Below, one piece after another: positions 1 through 7,134 of a DNA stretch of 64,000 nucleotides. Positions within the stretch are counted from its first letter, which is position 1. Each line of letters begins with the position of its first letter. Both the position numbers and the translations under genes were made by a program. Source of the DNA: Planctomycetaceae bacterium (GTDB taxonomy: Bacteria > Planctomycetota > Planctomycetia > Pirellulales > Pirellulaceae); contig PKCN01000309.1 of the NCBI GenBank assembly GCA_002862205.1, positions 1 through 64,000 on the forward strand, given 5' to 3'. Below the pieces are notes generated by a model that saw nothing but the letters and a program-made list of their open reading frames with translations, made no database searches and was not told where the DNA came from.

Positions 1-63
1 CACCTGCAGCAGACGGCACAGCACCTGCAGCAGACGGCACAGCACCTGCAGCAGACGGCACAG
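1..63. repeat. 21-bp tandem repeat, three exact copies
   Basis: Copies lie at 1-21, 22-42 and 43-63. The unit begins cacctgcagcag. It may extend upstream of the window. It is in frame with the Ala/Pro-rich tail of the upstream gene. Confidence 0.95.
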
Positions 64-125
64 CACCTCCCGTGGCGGGAGATGGTCCGGACGCTGGTTC
101 ACCCACAACTCCGGCATCGCCGTAG
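1..125 (+). CDS. C-terminal tail of an unidentified gene (5' end outside window)
   Basis: Reading from base 3, an open frame runs to a TAG at 123-125. It encodes three copies of the heptapeptide PAADGTA, then a Pro/Ala/Gly/Thr-rich end (PVAGDGPDAGSPTTPASP). This composition is typical of a disordered tail or linker. The repeat is an exact 21-bp tandem, so it keeps the frame. The gene lies 94 bp before, and on the same strand as, the membrane protein at 220 and may be co-transcribed with it. No function can be read from the tail. The other two frames are also partly open, so the frame choice rests on composition and the sensible stop. Confidence 0.5.
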   Translation, partial: PAADGTAPAADGTAPAADGTAPPVAGDGPDAGSPTTPASP

Positions 126-219
126 TCCTGCTTCAGCTCAAATTACAATTGATCCGCCAACGCGGACACAACAACTCGCTCGTTCCCTATCTCTTCGAAC
201 CTCATGAAGTGGAATTCGC

Positions 220-2334
220 ATGGATACTGATAAAATCAAAGACTTGTTTGTCTACAACTTCGAAAAGATGATTCTGGTTGTCGTCATTGGTGTAGCGGTT
301 TTTCTCATCTACAGCGGATCACAGCAGCCAGTGTTCACTGCTGACAATGATCCCGATGATTTGAAGACAAAGGCCAACAATGTGAAGCGCGAGATTGACT
401 TGGACCATAACGCCGTCGTGATTGATGGTGAGGGCTTAGCGGATCGTACGAGTCGACGGCCGATTTTTGATATCGTTGCAGCGACGGACCGGTCTGCGAC
501 CCGAGTGAATGACGGTGACTACAGACCAACGAAAAAGTGGGTGGCCGGCACCCAGTCCGGAAAAAAAATTCGGCGTAGGGATCCCCGGTTGGCACCGCCC
601 GAAAGTTTGGTTGTGACTGCTGTGGCATCGGTGATCGCGATCCAAGCGGATGACCCTGACCTAAATTATCCGCTCATGGGATTGGACGCAGCGGATCCTA
701 TTGAGAAAAAGGAAAAGAAGTCCCGCCGAAAGAAGCGCAGTCGCAGTCGCGGCGGTGATGGCGGGGAAGAGGATGGAATGGAGGAGGACATGGAAGGCAT
801 GCTGGGTGATATGAGTGGTCCCGGAGTAGGAATGGGTGACGCGATGGGTGGGATGGGTGATGGGGCAGGAGCCGATGGCCCAACACGTAAATTCGATAAA
901 AAGAACGACTTCGGTTATCGCCCGATGGGTGAGGAAGGCGACAAGCCTATTCCTACGTTTGGCCGATTCATTGTGGGTACTGCGGTCGTGCCCTACAAGA
1001 AAATGTATGATCAATACGCGATGTGTCTCAGTGATAGTCAGGGGTACACCCCTGGCAGGGATACACCCATGTTCTGTGACATGCAGATTCGTCGGGCCGA
1101 TGTGACAGACAAGACAGCCGAAGAAATCAAAAATCTTAAAGAAGAAGACTGGGTTCAGCTTCGCTGGGACCGCAAGTTGTTAACCATGTTGGCTGCCCAG
1201 AAATGGTCAGGGTTCGCACCAGAGATCGTCCCGGATGATTACCGTGACGATGCGCTGTCACTCTGGTTGCCGCCTGTTATGCTTGATGACTACCGGTCTT
1301 ATGCATCCCATCCACTGATCCCGAAGTTGTCTCGGACTGATCTCGAGAAGGAAGAAGCCGCCAAGAACAATGATGATGACAACGGCAATATAACCTTCGA
1401 TATCAACGGTGACGAAGATTTCGATTTGGCTCCCGCTGGTTCCAGAAGCAGTGGCGGTGGCAGTTCGATGGGAAGCATGGGTGCCATGGGCGACATGGGT
1501 GAGATGATGGGCGATATGGAAGATATGGGCGGAGGCATGGGCATGGGCATGGGCATGGCCATGATGGGACGTGGGTTCGATAAAAATCCATCGGAGTACA
1601 AGCTTGTGCGGTTCTTTGACTTTTACTCGAAAGAAATGTACGGATTTGAATTCCCTGATGGAAAAGTAAACGCCAAACTGGGTCGGCGTTATGTGTACAG
1701 CATTCGCTACGCGGTCGATGATCCGAACTTTCCACGATTCCCGAGCATCCAGCCACAGCTCAATACGCTTGAGTCGGATGTGGCGAAACGTGTCGACGGT
1801 TTGATGTCGAAGGTCTTGACCCTCGAAGACCGGGTGGAGCGTTCCAAGAGGTGGAGTGAATGGAGTGCACCGTCCGAGCCGGTAGGCCTGCCCTCGCTTC
1901 AAGAGTACTACGCTGGGCCAGTTGAAGCTGGATCGGCCAGTTTGTGGCAGGTTGATGGCAAGGAAGTGCAGTACCAGCGGGATGCTCCGAAGGTGACTGT
2001 GGCAATCTCCAACTTTGATCCTGAGATCGATGCCAAGGTTTCTGTTCGTGCGGAAAAACTGTTTGAGGGTGCTTTGTTGAGTGCAAAAGCAGATCATGCT
2101 GATGTAGTTGATCCCATCACGTTGGAAGTGAAAAAGACACCGCCGGTTGAATACGAAAGTGGTACGATCATCGTGGACATTGATGGAGGTTTACCACTTG
2201 ACATTACCGACGATCTGAACGAACCCGGGATGATCCTGCTATTCGGTGGGGATAATTCGTTGCAACTGAGTGATGATGTCTCTGACATGGAAATGTACAG
2301 AATCAACACTTACGCTGATGAGCGTGGGGAATAG
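220..2334 (+). CDS. Membrane-anchored protein with two Met/Gly-rich linkers, unknown function
   Basis: The 704-residue protein has a short cytoplasmic N-terminus and one membrane segment at about residues 17-33, with the bulk presumably outside the cytoplasm. Two low-complexity segments rich in Met, Gly and Asp (about 182-217 and 412-452) separate conserved-looking parts. A basic patch (KKSRRKKRSRSR) precedes the first. The C-terminal part (about 460-700) has a beta-rich look. The ATG start sits directly before the amphipathic lead to the membrane helix. The family is not recognised. In planctomycetes, single-span proteins of this type can lie near type IV pilus-like genes, but nothing in this window tests that. 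A terminator-like hairpin follows at 2400-2429. Confidence 0.8.
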   Translation: MDTDKIKDLFVYNFEKMILVVVIGVAVFLIYSGSQQPVFTADNDPDDLKTKANNVKREIDLDHNAVVIDGEGLADRTSRRPIFDIVAATDRSATRVNDGDYRPTKKWVAGTQSGKKIRRRDPRLAPPESLVVTAVASVIAIQADDPDLNYPLMGLDAADPIEKKEKKSRRKKRSRSRGGDGGEEDGMEEDMEGMLGDMSGPGVGMGDAMGGMGDGAGADGPTRKFDKKNDFGYRPMGEEGDKPIPTFGRFIVGTAVVPYKKMYDQYAMCLSDSQGYTPGRDTPMFCDMQIRRADVTDKTAEEIKNLKEEDWVQLRWDRKLLTMLAAQKWSGFAPEIVPDDYRDDALSLWLPPVMLDDYRSYASHPLIPKLSRTDLEKEEAAKNNDDDNGNITFDINGDEDFDLAPAGSRSSGGGSSMGSMGAMGDMGEMMGDMEDMGGGMGMGMGMAMMGRGFDKNPSEYKLVRFFDFYSKEMYGFEFPDGKVNAKLGRRYVYSIRYAVDDPNFPRFPSIQPQLNTLESDVAKRVDGLMSKVLTLEDRVERSKRWSEWSAPSEPVGLPSLQEYYAGPVEAGSASLWQVDGKEVQYQRDAPKVTVAISNFDPEIDAKVSVRAEKLFEGALLSAKADHADVVDPITLEVKKTPPVEYESGTIIVDIDGGLPLDITDDLNEPGMILLFGGDNSLQLSDDVSDMEMYRINTYADERGE

Positions 2335-2364
2335 GAAAGACGTTTTTCGAACCCGTTTTTTGCG

Positions 2365-3729
2365 TCAGCTAGCCGCTGACCGAGACAAACGACGCAATAG
2401 GGCCCGGTGCTGATGCACTGGGCTCTTTTCTTTGACTGGGCTCTTTTCTTTGTAGCAGTCCGGTGAGGAGTGCAAGGCTTGGCGTGGCACCTCGGACACG
2501 AGGGTGCAGATCGGTTCACCGCTGGAGACCGGTGTTCCATCGGTCGGAAAATCTGCCAACATGGGATGCTTCAAGGGATGGTTCGATGTGCCTGCTGAGA
2601 TCCCGAGTTGGTCCCGGGAAAAGCGGATGTTGTCACGGGCAAAGACAATTTGTTTCAGGTACAGGGGGCAAGTTGTTGAGGGTGACGCTGGGAAATGCGA
2701 CGCTTCATTTGAAGGTGAATTGAATCCATTGAGCGGTGCACCGTTACACGCTTGGACCATCGCACCAAACAGTGAATCGGTCAAATTTCTGGCCTGAAGC
2801 CATCGTTCAATCACTTCACTCGAACCGCTCCATCGCGGGTTGACTTCGAGAATGAAAGCCTCGTCCTGACGATTGATCACCAGATCAATATTCAGCAGGC
2901 CACGATGCGCGGTCGCTCGAACCAGTTTGCGACCGAGATTTTGGAGACGGTGTCCGAGGTGATGAGGAATGGCGACAGGTCCCAATGAGCCACGGTAAAC
3001 GAAAGGCCGATCACCTATCCGCGTGAACAAGGATCGGCAGACGCCCAGCAAACGGCAGTCCTTGCCGTTGCCGATGAGAGTTGCACCGTGGGGACGCCCG
3101 GGAATCCATTCTTGAAGCATCGTGTGATCCATTGGTCCGGTTTCAGGCGGGAAGAAGTCAGGACGCAACGGTGGCGACGATGGGTGCCAACGAACCCCCA
3201 GTCCACCACAGGAATTTACAGTTTTTTCGAGCCAACGCTTGTCTGGGAGATTAGGCGGCTGAGCGTCGGCAGAAAACGAGGTCATCGTGACGGGAAAGCT
3301 CAGGCTGCATTCTTCACTCAGCTTTTTCAGCCACACAGTATCTTCCCAGCGTTGGTCAGCTGTGTTTGCGACCGGGGGGGATACCTGTTCGACAGCGTCG
3401 CTGATTGGGAAGTCGGTTTGCATCGCGTTCGCGGTCGCCAGGAACCCAGATAGACCCTCTACCGAGTTGAGCCCGCCCACCGTGAAGATTGGGGACTGAC
3501 GAAAACGACGCATGGCATCCGGATTTGCCAAAAATTCCTTCAGAATCCAGAATTCATGGCAAGCTTGCCGGGTGTCAACGTCACCAAAATGATCGATTCC
3601 AAGAACCTGAAAACCGGCTCGTTGGGCGGATTGAGCGGCTGAGCGAATGGAGGCCCCAATCAATACAATCGTCCCAGCGGACTTTTCGCCGTGATTCGAG
3701 GGCCAGTTCGGGTCTGCGGGTGGTTGCAT
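2365..3729 (-). CDS. ATP-grasp protein next to H4MPT C1-transfer genes
   Basis: The 454-residue protein has a Rossmann-like N-terminal part (TIVLIGASIRSAAQSA, about 21-36). An ATP-grasp core follows, with a lysine plus Gly-rich loop (WLEKTVNSCGGLGVRWH) and the metal/ATP motif ILEVNPRWSGSSE at about 290-303. ATP-grasp enzymes join a carboxylate to an amine, thiol or similar nucleophile through an acyl phosphate. COG2232-type ATP-grasp genes are known companions of H4MPT-dependent C1 genes in methylotrophs and planctomycetes, where a role in cofactor biosynthesis is suspected. It is divergent from fae with a 222-bp gap, so shared control is possible. The last 30 residues are repetitive, basic and probably not part of the fold. 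The substrate is unknown. Confidence 0.8.
   Translation of the reverse strand: MQPPADPNWPSNHGEKSAGTIVLIGASIRSAAQSAQRAGFQVLGIDHFGDVDTRQACHEFWILKEFLANPDAMRRFRQSPIFTVGGLNSVEGLSGFLATANAMQTDFPISDAVEQVSPPVANTADQRWEDTVWLKKLSEECSLSFPVTMTSFSADAQPPNLPDKRWLEKTVNSCGGLGVRWHPSSPPLRPDFFPPETGPMDHTMLQEWIPGRPHGATLIGNGKDCRLLGVCRSLFTRIGDRPFVYRGSLGPVAIPHHLGHRLQNLGRKLVRATAHRGLLNIDLVINRQDEAFILEVNPRWSGSSEVIERWLQARNLTDSLFGAMVQACNGAPLNGFNSPSNEASHFPASPSTTCPLYLKQIVFARDNIRFSRDQLGISAGTSNHPLKHPMLADFPTDGTPVSSGEPICTLVSEVPRQALHSSPDCYKEKSPVKEKSPVHQHRALLRRLSRSAAS
2400..2429 (+). terminator. Intrinsic terminator inside the 3' end of the convergent gene
   Basis: Arms gggcccggtgc (2400-2410) and gcactgggctc (2415-2425) pair over 11 bp with two G-U pairs, around a tgat loop, followed by tttt. 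It would end transcription from the gene at 220-2334. It lies within the last codons of the ATP-grasp gene on the other strand. Confidence 0.6.
2421..2452. repeat. 18-bp direct repeat at the 3' end of the ATP-grasp gene
   Basis: A full 18-bp unit at 2421-2438 (ggctcttttctttgactg) is followed by 14 bp of a second copy. It duplicates the T-rich flank of the terminator. On the minus strand it encodes the doubled KEKSPV near the C-terminus. Confidence 0.85.
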
Positions 3730-3951
3730 CGTCGGTGTGGTTTGCTAATTTCTTCCGCTGGAGACGCTTCTCCCATGCCTTGCCATTTTTGCCGCGATAC
3801 GTTCGCAGCAGCAGAACGGCGGCAGCGGGTGGGACCGTTTTCTTCTATTGCTTATAAGAATTGACTCGATTGAGATGATCGCCGTGGTGGCGGCGTCGAG
3901 TGGGTTCTAGCAGTTTCCTCATTCCAATACTCGCTCAAATTAGGTCCCCTC

Positions 3952-4449
3952 ATGCAATTCCACGTTGGTGAAGCACTGGTCGGTGATGGTAACGAAGTCG
4001 CACACATTGACTTGATGATTGGCAGCAAAGACGGACCCGTTGGTGTTGCGTTCGCAAATGCGCTGTCAACTCAAAGCGAAGGTCACACAAATCTGTTGGC
4101 TGTCCTCGAGCCCAACGTAGCGGTCAAACCTTCGACTGTCATGATCACAAAGGTTACGATCAAAGGCATGAAGCAGGTCGTTCAAATGTTCGGTCCTGCC
4201 CAGGCAGCCGTCGCCAAAGCGGTTGCTGATGCGGTTGGCGAGGGAATCATTCCTCGGGATCAGGCAGAGGATCTTGTTTGTGTTTGCGGTGTGTTCATTC
4301 ATCCCGCGGCCGAAGACGACGAGAAGATCTACAACTATAACTATGAAGCCGTCAAGCAATCGCTTGTCAGTGCGATGGGTGGAAAGCCGACGGCTGACGA
4401 AATGGTTGCGAAGAAAGATTCTGCCGCTCACCCATTCAAGGGTTTTTAG
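3952..4449 (+). CDS. fae: Formaldehyde-activating enzyme
   Basis: The enzyme condenses formaldehyde with tetrahydromethanopterin to methylene-H4MPT in the cytoplasm, the entry step of H4MPT-linked formaldehyde oxidation. The 165-residue length is normal for the family. The N-terminal block QFHVGEALVGDGNEVAHIDL carries the expected catalytic histidine (His18 here). The signatures GPVGVAFANAL and TNLLAVLEPNVAVKPST and the GMKQVVQMFGPAQAAVAKAV helix are all present. It starts at an ATG with only a weak upstream aggt. mtdB follows on the same strand after a strong terminator-like hairpin. The identification is secure. Confidence 0.97.
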   Translation: MQFHVGEALVGDGNEVAHIDLMIGSKDGPVGVAFANALSTQSEGHTNLLAVLEPNVAVKPSTVMITKVTIKGMKQVVQMFGPAQAAVAKAVADAVGEGIIPRDQAEDLVCVCGVFIHPAAEDDEKIYNYNYEAVKQSLVSAMGGKPTADEMVAKKDSAAHPFKGF

Positions 4450-4479
4450 GCAACTGTCCAACCACAGACGTTTTTCATT

Positions 4480-4517
4480 AAGCTTTCCGGCGACTGCGGC
4501 CGGAAAGCTTTTTTTTT
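4480..4517 (+). terminator. Strong intrinsic terminator/attenuator between fae and mtdB
   Basis: A perfect 11-bp stem, aagctttccgg (4480-4490) with ccggaaagctt (4500-4510), closes a 9-nt loop and is followed by seven more T residues. It lies 30 bp after fae and 18 bp before mtdB. It probably makes fae mRNA more abundant than the read-through mRNA carrying mtdB. Confidence 0.92.
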
Positions 4518-4535
4518 CCCAAAATCGAGACCGTC

Positions 4536-5399
4536 ATGACAAAACGCATTCTCATTCAATTGGATAGCGATCCTCAGCCAAGCTCCTTTGATTCAGTGGT
4601 TGCGATCGATTCAGGTGTTGATCATTTATTGAGGTACGGACAGGTCCAGGTTTCGGGAGTTGTGCCATTGGTGCACGGTGCCATGTTCACACGTGGGGGA
4701 GACGAGCTGCGCAACACGGCCATCTTTGTTGGTGGTTCCAATGTAGAGCTTGCAGAAAAACTGTTGGCTGCGTGTCGTGATGCTTTTTTCGGGCCAGTCA
4801 GGGTTTCTCTGATGCTGGATGCGAATGGTTGCAATACAACGGCGTCGGCTGCTGTCGTCGCAGCAGGTCGACATACTTCGATCAGTGGGGCCAAGGCTGT
4901 CGTGCTGGGTGGTACCGGTCCCGTCGGACGTCGGGTCTCGCAATTGTTGGCTGCAGATGGAGCTGAGGTGAGTCTGACGAGCCGCTCGCTCGAGAGAGCC
5001 AGCCAGGCTTGCGAGCAGATCATTGGTAAGTCCGGTGAAGCATCGATTCATCCATTGGCAGTCGATAATCCTCAAGCCGTTGAAACGCTCCTGAGTGATG
5101 CTGAAATCGTGATCAGTTGTGGGGCGGCTGGAGTGGAGTTGGTTGACCAGGAAACCGTCGAGCGCATGCACCAGCTCAAAGTAGCGATCGACTTGAATGC
5201 AGTGCCACCCGCAGGGATCGGGGGGATTGAGGTAACGGATAAAGCGAAACCCCTGGGTGCTGGTGTGGCTTATGGAGCGATCGGGGTGGGCGGGTTGAAA
5301 ATGAAAACCCACAAAGCAGCCATCCAGTCGCTGTTTGAAAGTAATGACCAACTGCTAGATGCAGAAGAAATTTACGCGATTGCAAAAGCGATCGGTTAG
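4536..5399 (+). CDS. mtdB: NAD(P)-dependent methylene-H4MPT dehydrogenase
   Basis: The enzyme oxidises methylene-H4MPT to methenyl-H4MPT, the step after Fae. The 287-residue sequence aligns along its length with Methylobacterium MtdA/MtdB as I recall them. Shared blocks are the N-terminal KRILIQLDSDPQPSSFD, MFTRGGDELRNTAIFVGGS, the MLDANGCNTTASAA segment, the Rossmann dinucleotide loop VVLGGTGPVGRRVSQLLA (about 123-140) and the C-terminal GIGGIEVTDKA...GAIGVGGLKMKTH block. Whether it prefers NAD or NADP, and hence MtdB- or MtdA-like behaviour, cannot be decided by eye. The start 18 bp after the hairpin suggests partial co-transcription with fae. The cyclohydrolase and formyltransferase genes of the pathway are not in this window. 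Confidence 0.93.
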   Translation: MTKRILIQLDSDPQPSSFDSVVAIDSGVDHLLRYGQVQVSGVVPLVHGAMFTRGGDELRNTAIFVGGSNVELAEKLLAACRDAFFGPVRVSLMLDANGCNTTASAAVVAAGRHTSISGAKAVVLGGTGPVGRRVSQLLAADGAEVSLTSRSLERASQACEQIIGKSGEASIHPLAVDNPQAVETLLSDAEIVISCGAAGVELVDQETVERMHQLKVAIDLNAVPPAGIGGIEVTDKAKPLGAGVAYGAIGVGGLKMKTHKAAIQSLFESNDQLLDAEEIYAIAKAIG

Positions 5400-5598
5400 A
5401 AAGTGAACAGCGTGGGAATCCTCCTCGCGGCTTCAATGCCCAGTACAGGATTTGCCCCGTTCGCGATTTTTCCAGTTCATGCGGTGGCCTAGTTCGTGCG
5501 GTGGCCCAGTTCAGAGTGTCACCGTGTGTGGACCACGGTTGCCAGATTGTTGTCCTGACACCCTGAGGATCCGTGCTTTTCATTTTGATTTACTGCGA

Positions 5599-6957
5599 TC
5601 AGCCGTCTGCGAGCATTTCTCGGGGGTCAGTGAGCGGTTGATTGGTCATCTTCAGGTAAGCCGTTGCCAACAACAGTTGGACGAAAGGCAAGGTGAAGAT
5701 CAGCAGGATTCCATAGGAAGCCAGCCCCATCAGGATCAAGAGAGTGCTGGCAGAAAGCAGCGCCAGTGTTGTCAACTTGTTGTGATAGAGAATTTTGGTT
5801 GCCGTCAGCAGTGATTGAAAACCCGAACACTGCAGGTCGCAACACAGGAAAAGTGAACTCCAGAGCCAACCCATCGTGCCAATGGTACACATCCCGATGA
5901 TTATCAGGACAGTGAAATCAAGTAAGTACCCATCCAGCAGTATCCATTTGAAGTACACTGCCGCTGCCGTGATGAATGCGATCGGGACGAGGGTGTGGAT
6001 CCATGAACGGAAAGTGATGGCTGAGTCTGACATCAGACGTGGCGACCTGCGAGCAACTCCGATCGCACTTCGGCAAAGAAAAATAATTGCCAGCGTGGCG
6101 ATGAATGTTGATACGACGTACTGCGCAATGACCATGATCTGCTCAGTGAAAAACAGGCTTCCAATCCAGCTGCAGATAAGTCCCAGGACGTAAGCGCTGG
6201 CAACGATGAAAATGATCACCAGCAGTGAGGCGATCAGCGTGAATCCTCGATCAAGCATGATCGCCCACGTTGTTTTGAAAAGGTCACTGACGGAGCAGGT
6301 GACGATCGTGATCTCGGATCGTGCCGCAAAATGCGGTCGCAGATTCTCGTCCGCATTGATGTAGGGGCTATAGGGGTCCGGGGCAACCGAGGCTTGCATG
6401 AGTGGTTGGCTGAACGGATTGGTGCCTTCGGGATAAACGGGGGTGGGAGCGGGAACGACGGTTTCCTCTGTTGGCTCCTGTGCTGTCGTTGGCTCCTGTG
6501 CTGTCGTTGGCTTGCTGGGGGAGACTGATGTTGCTTCAGAAGGTGGCAACAATTCTGCTTTGAGAATTTCTGATTCTTCAGACGAAGACGGCACCATCGG
6601 GCTGGATTCGGGCGGCTCTGCATTGACTGACAGCTTTTCGGAGGTGGGTGTCGATGGACTCTCCGTGTCTGAGGGGACCGATATTGCCTCTGCAGGGTCT
6701 TGTGGAGTTGGTGGGTCTTGTGGAGTTGGTGGGTCTTGTTGCGGTTCCCGATCGGGCGTTTGCGTTTTCAAGGAGGTTGGAGCATCCTGATTTTCCGGCT
6801 CGACAGTCTCAGTGGATGATGAGGTCGTTGCTGATGGATTCTCTCCAGCGGTAAAGGTGGCATCGCAGATAGGGCATTGCGCCAACTTGCCAATCGAAGC
6901 GATGGGCAGCTCAAGCGTTCGTTTGCAGGCAGGGCAGAGCTGTCTGAAATCTGTCAT
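5599..6957 (-). CDS. Zinc-ribbon multi-span membrane protein, unknown function
   Basis: The 452-residue protein begins with a zinc ribbon, C8-x2-C11 and C28-x2-C31. A long Pro/Thr/Ser/Glu-rich, probably disordered region (about 40-200) follows. The C-terminal half has about six hydrophobic spans (for example LIASLLVIIFIVASAYVLGLI and LLILMGLASYGILLIFTLPF). The linker contains two 18-bp duplications, at 6471-6506 and 6697-6732, which give doubled PTPQDP and TTAQEP motifs without changing the frame. Proteins with an N-terminal ribbon and a C-terminal membrane domain are common planctomycete hypotheticals. The gene is convergent with mtdB and divergent from the helicase. Only topology can be inferred. 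Confidence 0.85.
   Translation of the reverse strand: MTDFRQLCPACKRTLELPIASIGKLAQCPICDATFTAGENPSATTSSSTETVEPENQDAPTSLKTQTPDREPQQDPPTPQDPPTPQDPAEAISVPSDTESPSTPTSEKLSVNAEPPESSPMVPSSSEESEILKAELLPPSEATSVSPSKPTTAQEPTTAQEPTEETVVPAPTPVYPEGTNPFSQPLMQASVAPDPYSPYINADENLRPHFAARSEITIVTCSVSDLFKTTWAIMLDRGFTLIASLLVIIFIVASAYVLGLICSWIGSLFFTEQIMVIAQYVVSTFIATLAIIFLCRSAIGVARRSPRLMSDSAITFRSWIHTLVPIAFITAAAVYFKWILLDGYLLDFTVLIIIGMCTIGTMGWLWSSLFLCCDLQCSGFQSLLTATKILYHNKLTTLALLSASTLLILMGLASYGILLIFTLPFVQLLLATAYLKMTNQPLTDPREMLADG
6471..6506. repeat. 18-bp in-frame duplication in the membrane-protein linker
   Basis: Two exact copies of ttggctcctgtgctgtcg lie at 6471-6488 and 6489-6506, followed by six bases of a third. 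The frame of the minus-strand gene is kept. Confidence 0.9.
6697..6732. repeat. Second 18-bp in-frame duplication in the same gene
   Basis: Two copies of gtcttgtggagttggtgg lie at 6697-6714 and 6715-6732, with an eight-base partial copy after them. They encode PTPQDP-type repeats on the minus strand. Confidence 0.9.
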
Positions 6958-7134
6958 TGGTTCTTATTTTCTTCCGTGATCGGCTGGCTGTAACCAAGTT
7001 TTGCACATTGATTCGTCGATGCTTGACTGAATTATCTGCTCTGATCTTTCTGTCATGTTCGGATTGAAGTGGAGGTGGTATTGTGACGGTTATTGAGAAA
7101 CCGATGGTACTTCCCCAATTCGACAAATCACTGG

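Noticed and set aside
1258-2097. 279-codon minus-strand frame within the Met/Gly-rich membrane protein gene
   Set aside because: His/Pro-rich shadow of the low-complexity coding region on the other strand.
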